NCBI RefSeq assembly: GCF_014334015.1
Contig: NZ_CP060488.1
Coordinates: 4,484,501 to 4,548,500, forward strand
Reading direction: 5' to 3'
DNA length: 64,000 bases
Source: Bacteroides sp. M10
GTDB taxonomy: Bacteria; Bacteroidota; Bacteroidia; Bacteroidales; Bacteroidaceae
The notes beneath the pieces are model-generated. The model searched no databases and had not been told where the DNA came from. It saw only the letters and a program-made list of their open reading frames with translations. Every line of letters begins with the position of its first letter. Position 1 is the first letter of the stretch. This document shows positions 33,101 through 40,760 of this stretch, one piece after another. The position numbers and the translations under genes were made by a program.

Positions 33101-33352
33101 GGACTAGCTTCCACTTTCTGGCTGCGTAATGGTAGATACCTTCGTCTCAAATCTGCGCAATTAGGTTATACATTCCCCAAAAAATGGATGAGCCCCGTAG
33201 GTATTCAGAATCTAAGAATTTATGTAGAAGGTTCCAATTTATTCACGATTTGCGGTCTTCCTGATGGAATCGATCCTGAATCTCCGGGAGTAAATAACGG
33301 ATACTATCCTCAACAACGCACCATTATGGGCGGTATAACTTTGACTTTCTAA
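30128..33352 (+). CDS. susC: SusC-like TonB-dependent outer-membrane transporter (first pair)
   Basis: A 1074-residue protein with a signal peptide (about 16-35) ending SSHAQ. A CarboxypepD-like domain follows (VKGTVTDGIGEPLPGVSV), then the plug with DEVIVVGYGTAKKQSLTGAV and SVLKDGASAAVYGLKGAGG, then a 22-strand beta barrel ending TLTF. No STN signalling domain is present, so it does not act with an anti-sigma factor. It takes up oligosaccharide captured by the SusD partner. It lies within the segment flanked by the inverted repeats. Confidence 0.95.
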   Translation: MTEFNSKIKKNSRILKIFMFSICALFACAISSHAQSLVKGTVTDGIGEPLPGVSVVVKGTTNGTITDVNGKYSIQATAKDILSFSYVGMSDQEIKVAGQTTINVVMKDDVAALDEVIVVGYGTAKKQSLTGAVSAVKGDELLKAPATNVSSLLGGRLPGISSVQVSGEPGDDQATLRVRGSIYNVTYIVDGMPRSINDIDPNDIESVSVLKDGASAAVYGLKGAGGVIIITTKKGQEGKSKITYNGSIGASMNANFPQFMNGPQFAYYYNMADMMDKMANGSISNISQYNPVFTKANVEAMLNGDPTDGWDNVNYIDKVFGTGINQKHNVTIQGGSDKMRYFASVGYLGQKGNIDNFSYKRYNLRTNLETQLAKNFQLSLGIAGNVGKRETPGYASGGTDSNSELGEQGWLSVAHQTIMMHPYLPETYDGLYTATTQNNTSLPNSPLAAIYESGYKHTNSFDLQTNISLQYNVPWVKGLSVKVTGAYDYTTSHNKNLNTPYSTYIHKMPTSTADWTWSKADDPRGTANGINLGEGQYSSHQMVGQGSINYASSFGKHNVEAMVLAEIRDYKENSFSGYNKNMSFSELPELSFGQPADSPISGYSDANRSIGYVFRLKYDYDNKYLAEFTGRYDGSYKFAGNVSGKRWAFFPSASVAWRISKEDFMSSLTFLDDMKIRASVGLLGNDAVSPYAFLSTYNLMDSNKNAYQTILNGKVMQALRASVIANPTLTWENTLTYNAGFDFTMWNGLLGVEFDAFYNYTYDILTAMGGDYPPSMGGYYYTYANYNKVDSKGVEVTVSHRNKLNLAGKPFSYGASFNLTFARNRYLRYPDSPNTVEWRKRTGRSVDASVVWIADGLFRSEEEIDNSAWYGTRPNVGDIKYKDLNGDGKIDEDDRTRVGRGNRPELTYGLNLNCAWNGFDLSAQFTGGALFDVSLTGTYYNGYDDNTVWTQAFKEGANSPLYLVQNAYTVENPNGTFPRLTLGNQGHGGDNGLASTFWLRNGRYLRLKSAQLGYTFPKKWMSPVGIQNLRIYVEGSNLFTICGLPDGIDPESPGVNNGYYPQQRTIMGGITLTF

Positions 33353-33370
33353 ACCTTTAAAAGTTCTATT

Positions 33371-35032
33371 ATGAAAACAAAAGTATTAAGTATCATATTG
33401 TTGGGAGCCTCTTTAGGGCTTGGCTCATGTAGCGATTATCTGGACATGACTCCAACAGACAGAGCATCAGATAAACTTGTATGGAGTAAACTTGACTATG
33501 CAGAGCAAGCAGTCAACGATTTCTATCGCTATATAGATTATTTAGGAGTCTATCGGGACGGACAATGTTTGGCAGGAATGACAGAAGCTTTGACGGATCA
33601 GCTTAAATATGGTTCTTACAACTATATGGCCAAATGTCAAATACCCAGTGAAATTGCTTATGGAGGCTCTGTTCTTACGGTGAATTATGTTAGTACTTAT
33701 TTAGGTAACTGGGGTACTATGTACGAGTACGTGCGCCGCGTCAATGAAGGTATCAACAAATTAAAGAAGTATGCTTCATTTAATCAGACTGATGAAGAAC
33801 GCCTGGAAGCTGAAATGCGTTTTTTCAGAGGATATCTCTATACAGATTTATTAAAACGTTATAAAGAAGTTATCATATACGATGAGAACTTGGATAATAT
33901 CCAAAAGGATATGCCGGTTAGTTCGGAAGCCGATGGATGGAACTTTGTATATAATGATTTGAAGTATGCTGGCGAACATTTGCCTGTCGATAAAACTCCT
34001 AACGGACGTCTAACCAGCGGAGCTGCTTATGCAATGTTGTCAAGAGCTATGTTGTATGCTGAAAGATGGGATGATGCTCGCATCGCAGCTGAAAAGGTGA
34101 TGGCAATGGGCTATGAACTGGAAGCAAAAGAAGACTATTCAAATGCCTTTAAAGCGGGAAGCAAAGAAGCCATTTTACAATATTGTTATGATAAAAGTTC
34201 TACTGTGACTCATGACTTTGATGGATATATGACTCCTGGAGGTGATAAAGCATTGGATGGTAACTCCATGACCGGAGGATTTGGTACCCCAACACAAGAA
34301 ATGGTTGAATCGTATGAATATGCAGATGGCAGTGGCTTCCCTGATTGGAGTGCATGGCATACTACTGAAGGTACTACAGCTACTCCTCCTTACGATAAGC
34401 TGGAACCGCGCTTTAAAGCTACCATTCTTTATAATGGAGCAACATGGAAAGGTAGAACTATAGAATCTTTCGTAAACGGCACTGATGGTTGGGCTGCATG
34501 GAAAACGGATGCGAAGCCGGAAGGGCGTTCTACCACCGGATACTATTTGCGCAAACTGGTAGACGAGGATCACAACTTTACTTCCATACAAGCCAGTACG
34601 CAGCCATGGACGGAAATTCGTTATGCAGAAGTCTTATTGAATCATGCAGAAGCCTGCTATCATTTGAATGGCTATACGGATAAGGCAAATAAAGATATTA
34701 AAGATATTCGTAACAGAGTAGGCTTATCTTACACAGACAAAAGCGGTAATGATTTAATAAAAGCCATCCGTCAGGAACGTAAAGTGGAACTTGCATACGA
34801 AGGACATTACTATTGGGATATGCGGCGTTGGAAATTATCTGCAACAGCATTTACCGGTATTCGTCTTCATGGAATGAAAATAGAGCAAAATGCAAATGGA
34901 TCTTTCACTTACATTTATACACAATGTGACGATAAAGATCGTAATTTCCCGACTAAGATGTATCGTTTCCCAATGCCACAGGCAGAGTTGGATAATAACG
35001 GTGCAGTAACTCAATATGCAGAATGGCAATAA
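33371..35032 (+). CDS. susD: SusD-like surface glycan-binding lipoprotein (first pair)
   Basis: A 553-residue SusD/RagB protein with lipobox LGSC (C20) and the start of the mature chain DYLDMTPTDRAS. TPR-like helices follow (EAEMRFFRGYLYTDLLKRYKE), and the C-terminal part has EVLLNHAEACYHLNG and IRQERKVELAYEGHYYWDMRRW. It forms the lid on SusC and selects the glycan. It is 18 nt after susC. Confidence 0.95.
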   Translation: MKTKVLSIILLGASLGLGSCSDYLDMTPTDRASDKLVWSKLDYAEQAVNDFYRYIDYLGVYRDGQCLAGMTEALTDQLKYGSYNYMAKCQIPSEIAYGGSVLTVNYVSTYLGNWGTMYEYVRRVNEGINKLKKYASFNQTDEERLEAEMRFFRGYLYTDLLKRYKEVIIYDENLDNIQKDMPVSSEADGWNFVYNDLKYAGEHLPVDKTPNGRLTSGAAYAMLSRAMLYAERWDDARIAAEKVMAMGYELEAKEDYSNAFKAGSKEAILQYCYDKSSTVTHDFDGYMTPGGDKALDGNSMTGGFGTPTQEMVESYEYADGSGFPDWSAWHTTEGTTATPPYDKLEPRFKATILYNGATWKGRTIESFVNGTDGWAAWKTDAKPEGRSTTGYYLRKLVDEDHNFTSIQASTQPWTEIRYAEVLLNHAEACYHLNGYTDKANKDIKDIRNRVGLSYTDKSGNDLIKAIRQERKVELAYEGHYYWDMRRWKLSATAFTGIRLHGMKIEQNANGSFTYIYTQCDDKDRNFPTKMYRFPMPQAELDNNGAVTQYAEWQ

Positions 35033-35050
35033 ATCTAAAATGAAAACATT

Positions 35051-36748
35051 ATGAAAAAGAATATACTATATCTATTATTAGGGGTTTTGGCTCTCACGAG
35101 TTCTTGCCAAGATCCGGAATATGTGCTTCCTACTGCGGACAGGCAGGGAATCACGAGCTTGACTGCGCTCTTTACTTCTGGACCATACGTAGATAAAGAA
35201 GCAGTAGTGTATACCATTGCAGATGCTTCTGTAGATAAGTATGTAATCCCTATGCCATGGTATTATCCTGAAAATAGTGATAATGAAACTTCAGAATATA
35301 TGAAGGCGATGAGGGTTCAGGCAAAGTTGGCGCCCAACTGTACCATTGAACCGGTCCTTTCAATTCTGGACTTGACTAAAGAAAACTATTTCACTTACAC
35401 AGACGCTCAAGGATATAAGAAACAAATCTGTATCACAGGTGAAAGAGTTAAGTCTACTAAATGTCAGTTACTAAGTTTCTCAATACCATCAGAGGATATT
35501 ACTGGTATTATTGATGAAGACCACAAAACTGTATCTTTAATCTCTGCAGAAGACTTATCTTCTTGCTTGGCAGATTATTCATTGTCAGCCCATGCAACCA
35601 TGTCACCGGATCCTAAAACGGAGCCGCTTAATTTTAACTCGCCTGTGGAACTTACGGTGATAGCTCACGATGGAGTGACAAAACAAACGTATACCATTCA
35701 AAAAGCAGTACCGGATAAGATCCCTTACGGATATAGAAAAGGTAGTGAGACAGAATTATTTAAATTGGATATGGGAGTTATCGGCTTACCTTGGACTGGA
35801 GCAAATGCACCTTCTTTAGCTGTTTCCGGAAATAATCTGGTAGTTTGCTTGGGAGATGGTGCCACCAATCCTACATATTACAATGCATCTACCGGAAATA
35901 AGATTGGTAATGTAACTTTGGGAAGTGTGAGTGTTGCTTCTTTGGGATGTATGACAAGTGATAGTAAGGGAAATATATTATTAGCTACCAAGGCTACTAA
36001 CGGTAAATCCTTCTCGATCTATAAAACTTCGTCTGTGACAACAGCTCCGACTTTATTGACAACTTATACCAATAGTACAGGTCTGGATATGGGGACGAAA
36101 GTGTCTGTTCAAGGAGATATCAATACTAATGCCTCTATTATTGCCACTTGCGACGGAACATCGGGCTCTGGTTCCAACAAGTTTGTCCGTTGGATTATAA
36201 CGGATGGCGTACTGGGAAGTCCTCAAGTTGTTTCAGTAAACGGTGTAGATAGTTGGGGAGCACCTGTATCAAACACTAAAGTTGTGACTAAAGGAACTAC
36301 CGCTCAAAGTGATTATTTCTTGTCATATTATGACGCTAACATACTTTATTGGGTGAATGGAGCAAGTAACAATGCAGCCAAATCTTTGGCAGATTCCGAC
36401 AATGGTAATTCTTGGGCAATGAATAACAACTGTCTGGATGCAAGAAGCTTTAATAATGCACAATATCTAGTATTAGTATGTACAGCTCATTTCCCACAAT
36501 GGGGTGGAACTCCATGCCTATATATGTATGATGTAACATCAGACGGATCATTCACCGGTACAGTATCTACTTCAGATGCTTTGTCATTCAATCCGACACT
36601 TTCTTCGTTCAACTCTGCTGATGGTGTAGCTGCAACAGGCGATGTACTGCTTGCCCCAACGACAGATGGATATAAACTCCGTGTTTACTACGTGGATAAC
36701 AACTGTAAGGTTATCGGAGGATATGAATTTGATTGTATCGACAAATAA
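35051..36748 (+). CDS. DUF5018 lipoprotein, SusE-position surface glycan-binding protein
   Basis: A 565-residue lipoprotein (lipobox TSSC, C19). The N-terminal ~200 residues contain the DUF5018-like pattern TSLTALFTSGPYVDKEAVVYT and a second immunoglobulin-like repeat. The C-terminal ~330 residues read as a beta-propeller-like domain (LPWTGANAPSLAVSGNNLVV, then repeats with aromatic/Gly turns). Its position directly after SusCD is where accessory glycan-binding proteins are encoded; no catalytic motif is seen. An intra-operon hairpin follows it. Confidence 0.75.
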   Translation: MKKNILYLLLGVLALTSSCQDPEYVLPTADRQGITSLTALFTSGPYVDKEAVVYTIADASVDKYVIPMPWYYPENSDNETSEYMKAMRVQAKLAPNCTIEPVLSILDLTKENYFTYTDAQGYKKQICITGERVKSTKCQLLSFSIPSEDITGIIDEDHKTVSLISAEDLSSCLADYSLSAHATMSPDPKTEPLNFNSPVELTVIAHDGVTKQTYTIQKAVPDKIPYGYRKGSETELFKLDMGVIGLPWTGANAPSLAVSGNNLVVCLGDGATNPTYYNASTGNKIGNVTLGSVSVASLGCMTSDSKGNILLATKATNGKSFSIYKTSSVTTAPTLLTTYTNSTGLDMGTKVSVQGDINTNASIIATCDGTSGSGSNKFVRWIITDGVLGSPQVVSVNGVDSWGAPVSNTKVVTKGTTAQSDYFLSYYDANILYWVNGASNNAAKSLADSDNGNSWAMNNNCLDARSFNNAQYLVLVCTAHFPQWGGTPCLYMYDVTSDGSFTGTVSTSDALSFNPTLSSFNSADGVAATGDVLLAPTTDGYKLRVYYVDNNCKVIGGYEFDCIDK

Positions 36749-36758
36749 TTAATGATCT

Positions 36759-36810
36759 CTTTATCTCATATATGATGAGAAAATACTCACTCATAATATA
36801 TGGGATAAAG
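36759..36810 (+). other. Intra-operon hairpin after the SusCD-E block
   Basis: CTTTATCTCATATAT (36759-36773) pairs with ATATATGGGATAAAG (36796-36810) over 15 bp with one wobble; an alternative small hairpin TCTCAT / ATGAGA lies inside. No T-run follows, so processing, mRNA stabilisation or attenuation is more likely than termination. It separates the uptake genes from the enzyme genes. Confidence 0.5.
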
Positions 36811-36841
36811 AAGTCTGTAAATCATTTAAAGGAGTAGCTAT

Positions 36842-37840
36842 ATGTCAACAAAGAAAAAAATGTTATGGTTATTATCATTACTGCCTTTTTTCATAGCATG
36901 TGGTGATGATAACACTGATATTCCGGACTGGCCATGGGCAGAGCCGGAGACTCCAACCGAACCAGTTGAAGCCAATCCTGATATTGTAAATCAGGGATGG
37001 ACCAATGTGAAAGACGTTTATGGAACTTTACCTGAACATATCAACGTGTATAAATCACCGGAAACATTGGAAGGCAAAAAGGCGATAGCTTATATTGCTG
37101 TGGGTGATATGAGTAAAGCAACATTTGGTGTATTAGGAGAAAAAACAGGATTGAAAAAGCCAAAAGAATTTTATGAAGAGAATAACTCCACAATTGTAAT
37201 AAATGGAGGCTTTTTCTATGAAAGCTCATTAAGTCTGATATGGCGTAACGGTGAAATGGTGTGTAAGAACAATGATGTAACAGCAGAAGATTGGACTAAC
37301 GGTCCATTCTGGTATCCTGTATTAGCTGCATTCTGTGAAATGAATGATGGCTCATTTAAATCAATGTGGACTTACACAACACTATCCAATGTTACTTATT
37401 GGTATTCGGAACCCTCACCGGTAAAATCAGAAACAACTCCTAACGAAAATTTTCCCTCTACAGGAACTGTCTTAAATGCTAAAACAGGAATAGGCGGTGG
37501 CCCCGTACTTCTGTTGGATGGAAACATAAAGAATACATACGAAGAAGAAATCTTATCAGATATTGGCGCCACGGCGAACAGACCTCGTTCGGCTATTGGT
37601 ATCACCAATGATAAGAAAATGATTCTTTTTGTGTGTGAAGGAGATGGAATGACAACGGGAGTTGCCGGTATGACCACCGAAAATGTAGCTAATATCATGA
37701 AAGCACTGGGATGTACGGATGCCATCAATCTGGATGGCGGTGGTTCTAGTTGCATGTTAGTCAACGGGCAAGAGACTATCAAGACAAGTGACTCCAGCGG
37801 AGACGAAAGATCCGTAGCATCAGTAGTCACTCTTAAATAA
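36842..37840 (+). CDS. Phosphodiester glycosidase (NAGPA-like) lipoprotein
   Basis: A 332-residue lipoprotein (lipobox FIAC, C20). The catalytic domain matches the phosphodiester glycosidase family of human uncovering enzyme (N-acetylglucosamine-1-phosphodiester alpha-N-acetylglucosaminidase): VINGGFFYESS, GIGGGPVLL, RPRSAIGI and the signature NLDGGGSSCM. It would cleave sugar-1-phosphodiesters, such as GlcNAc-1-P linked to glycans or teichoic-type polymers. The linker after the lipid anchor has IPDWPW, shared with the next gene. Confidence 0.8.
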   Translation: MSTKKKMLWLLSLLPFFIACGDDNTDIPDWPWAEPETPTEPVEANPDIVNQGWTNVKDVYGTLPEHINVYKSPETLEGKKAIAYIAVGDMSKATFGVLGEKTGLKKPKEFYEENNSTIVINGGFFYESSLSLIWRNGEMVCKNNDVTAEDWTNGPFWYPVLAAFCEMNDGSFKSMWTYTTLSNVTYWYSEPSPVKSETTPNENFPSTGTVLNAKTGIGGGPVLLLDGNIKNTYEEEILSDIGATANRPRSAIGITNDKKMILFVCEGDGMTTGVAGMTTENVANIMKALGCTDAINLDGGGSSCMLVNGQETIKTSDSSGDERSVASVVTLK

Positions 37841-37893
37841 AAAATGTACTGCGGATATATCAGGCAGTATCTACCTAATAAAACAAGTATGAT

Positions 37894-39297
37894 ATGAGAA
37901 AATTTCTAAAAATACTAATACTGACTTTCTTGGGAGCAGTTACAATAACCTCCTGTAGTGATGATTCTGATGGAATTCCCGGATGGCCGTGGAGTGATAA
38001 TTCGACAGAAAAGCCGGACGAGCCGGAGGTTACAGAAGCTAAACCACGATATATTTGGATTGATGCGGCTGCTAATTTTCCTGACTATGCCAATAGTAAG
38101 GAAAACATAGCCAGAGATATGGAAAAGATAAAAGCAGCAGGATTCACTGATATTATTGTCGATGTACGTCCCACTACAGGAGATGTATTATTCAATACTA
38201 ATGTTGTAGATCAGGTGAAACGTATGGATGTATGGGGTAATTCCGGATATAGTTATTATGAAAGGACGGAAACTTGGGATTACTTACAAGCATTTATTGA
38301 TGAGGCTCGTAAACAGGAATTAAAAGTGAATGCATCCATCAATACATTTGTAGGCGGTTATTTATGTCCGTATAATCTGGGGCATGATGGAATATTATTC
38401 CGTGATGATTCTAAAAAAGGATGGGCTAGTGTAGCTAATTTGGCTGATGGGTTAACCAATACAATGGATTTGTTGGACGATGAGACTGATTATGGGGCAA
38501 AATTCTTCAATCCAGCTAATGATGATGTGCAAAACTTCGTTTTACAATTATTGGCCGACTTGGCTAAATATGATCTGGATGGCATCATACTAGACCGTTG
38601 TCGTTATGATGACTATGGTTTAGAAAGTGATTTTTCTGACATTTCCAAGCAGAAGTTCGAAGAATACATCGGTGAAACTGTAGCAAACTTCCCGGCAGAT
38701 ATTATGGCGCCCGGTACGGATGAACTTCCTTCGGAACAACCTGCCTATTTTAAGAAGTGGCTGGAATTCAGAGTAAAAGTAATTCATGATTTCATTGTAA
38801 AGGCGCGCGACAAGGTTAAATCAGTCAATAACAATATCAAATTTGGAGTTTATGTTGGTGCTTGGTATTCTACATACTATACATCAGGTGTAAACTGGGC
38901 CAGCCCTAAATACAACACCTCTACTTACTATCCGAAATGGGCTACTGCCGATTATAAAAATTATGGATATGCAGATCATTTAGACTATATCTTCTTGGGT
39001 GCCTATGCTTCCGTGAACAATATATATGGAAGCGGGGAATGGACCATGGAAGGCTTTTGCAAGAATGGACGCGAATTGCTACAAGGTGATGTACCTTTTG
39101 CCGGTGGACCGGATATAGGTAACAGTACCGGATGGACCGACGGAGGACAATCTGCTAAAATTCCGGATGCCATTGATGCTTGTATCAATAATAGCGACGG
39201 TTTCTTTGCCTTCGACCTTTGCCACATTAAGATGTATGACTATTGGAATGCTTTTAAAACGGGCTTTGATAAATATCTGGAATCTATCGAAGAATAA
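37894..39297 (+). CDS. GHL10-type putative glycoside hydrolase lipoprotein
   Basis: A 467-residue lipoprotein (lipobox ITSC, C21) with the linker GIPGWPW. The domain (about 50-460) is a TIM barrel of the glycosyl-hydrolase-like 10 family: PRYIWIDAAANFPD, ITDIIVDVRPTTGDVLF-like strand, VNASINTFVGG, and LDGIILDRCRYDD, whose Asp residues are candidate catalytic residues. It is clearly related to the C-terminal half of the protein at 40761-43415. The exact substrate is unknown; exo- or endo-action on amino-sugar glycans is inferred from the context. Confidence 0.75.
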   Translation: MRKFLKILILTFLGAVTITSCSDDSDGIPGWPWSDNSTEKPDEPEVTEAKPRYIWIDAAANFPDYANSKENIARDMEKIKAAGFTDIIVDVRPTTGDVLFNTNVVDQVKRMDVWGNSGYSYYERTETWDYLQAFIDEARKQELKVNASINTFVGGYLCPYNLGHDGILFRDDSKKGWASVANLADGLTNTMDLLDDETDYGAKFFNPANDDVQNFVLQLLADLAKYDLDGIILDRCRYDDYGLESDFSDISKQKFEEYIGETVANFPADIMAPGTDELPSEQPAYFKKWLEFRVKVIHDFIVKARDKVKSVNNNIKFGVYVGAWYSTYYTSGVNWASPKYNTSTYYPKWATADYKNYGYADHLDYIFLGAYASVNNIYGSGEWTMEGFCKNGRELLQGDVPFAGGPDIGNSTGWTDGGQSAKIPDAIDACINNSDGFFAFDLCHIKMYDYWNAFKTGFDKYLESIEE

Positions 39298-39319
39298 AGT
39301 TTGAACTAACCAACTAATT

Positions 39320-40753
39320 ATGAAAATATATTTATTACAATTTTTTTTATTAGTAGGTCTGGGCTTGAATTTACAAGCCCAGATTCCTTCTAATCATATT
39401 CGCGGGAAAGTAACCTGTAATGGGACAGGAGTCCCGGGGGTAGTAGTTACCGACGGAATAGACTGTACGCTTACTGACCAACAAGGCCAATATACTCTCC
39501 TCCCCAATAGAGATGTTCGTTTTATTTATTTATCCACTCCTTCTGGATATTTGCCGAAAGCAGAACAAACAATACCTTTATTCTATCAAAAGCTGAATCC
39601 GGCCAAACAAGGTGTTTACGATTTCGAATTGATAAGAAATCCGCAAAATGAAATGAATCATCTTTTTTTGGTGCAGGCAGATGCCCAAGTGACTTCCGAG
39701 GATGATGTAAAAGCCTATGCAAAATATTTGCAGGATATGAAAGAATATATTCGTCCTTATATAGGTAAAAAAGAGGTATTCGGTATAGATTGTGGGGATA
39801 TTGTAGGAGATACACCCTCTTTATATCCTTCATATATAAACACGGTATCATCATTAAATTTTCCCATTTATCGGGCAATCGGTAATCATGACATGACGTA
39901 TGGAGGACGTACTTTTGAATACTCCTATCGTACTTTCGAAAGTTATTTCGGTCCCATCTATTATTCGTTTAATAAAGGAAATGCACATTACATCGTACTC
40001 GATAATTGCTTTTATGTCAACCGTGATTATCAATATATAGGTTACATTGATGAACGTACTTTCCAATGGCTGGAGCAAGACCTCTCATACGTGCCTAAAG
40101 ACAAACTTGTCTTTGTGGTAATGCATATTCCTTCCAGTCTTCAGAAGAAGTTAAGATATAATACCCTAGATCAGGATGAAACTGTAAATACAGCTGCACT
40201 GTACAAACTATTGGAAGGTTATAATGCCCATATCATTTCCGGACATACACATTTCAATTTGAACGTATGCTTTAATGATTCATTAATGGAACATAACACA
40301 GCTGCCGTATGCGGTACTTGGTGGCGTGCAGATATTAATGTGGACGGCACTCCGAGGGGATACGGGGTATATGAAGTAGATGGGAACCAAGTGAAATGGC
40401 TATATAAAAGTGCAGGCTACCCGAAAGAGCATCAATTACATGTATATCAGGCCGGATCATCTGACGAGTACCCTTCCGATATTATTGCTAACGTATGGAA
40501 CTGGGATGAACAATGGAAAGTGGAATGGTATGAAAACGGAAAGCGAATGGGAGAAATGCAACGTTATAAAGGGTACGATCCTACAGCCAAAGCAATCTGT
40601 TCTGACAAAGAAAAGGTGAAGTATGAATGGATTTCCCCTATTCTTACCGAACATCTTTTTCATGCTACTCCTCACAATAAGAATGCTAAAATGGAAGTGA
40701 AAGTAACAGATCGCTTCGGCAATGTATACACTAAAGCTATAGAAAATAAATAA
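39320..40753 (+). CDS. Calcineurin-like phosphoesterase with N-terminal beta domain
   Basis: A 477-residue secreted protein (signal to about residue 21, LQAQ). Residues 28-90 form a small beta domain (GKVTCNGTGVPGVVVTDG); the metallophosphatase core follows with GIDCGDIVGD, AIGNHD, VVMHIPSS and SGHTHFN, the metal-binding motifs; the C-terminus is another beta domain. It belongs to the calcineurin-type phosphoesterases with MetallophosN/C domains found in Bacteroidetes. Next to a phosphodiester glycosidase it could remove phosphate from the glycan. Confidence 0.85.
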   Translation: MKIYLLQFFLLVGLGLNLQAQIPSNHIRGKVTCNGTGVPGVVVTDGIDCTLTDQQGQYTLLPNRDVRFIYLSTPSGYLPKAEQTIPLFYQKLNPAKQGVYDFELIRNPQNEMNHLFLVQADAQVTSEDDVKAYAKYLQDMKEYIRPYIGKKEVFGIDCGDIVGDTPSLYPSYINTVSSLNFPIYRAIGNHDMTYGGRTFEYSYRTFESYFGPIYYSFNKGNAHYIVLDNCFYVNRDYQYIGYIDERTFQWLEQDLSYVPKDKLVFVVMHIPSSLQKKLRYNTLDQDETVNTAALYKLLEGYNAHIISGHTHFNLNVCFNDSLMEHNTAAVCGTWWRADINVDGTPRGYGVYEVDGNQVKWLYKSAGYPKEHQLHVYQAGSSDEYPSDIIANVWNWDEQWKVEWYENGKRMGEMQRYKGYDPTAKAICSDKEKVKYEWISPILTEHLFHATPHNKNAKMEVKVTDRFGNVYTKAIENK

Positions 40754-40760
40754 AGATAAT

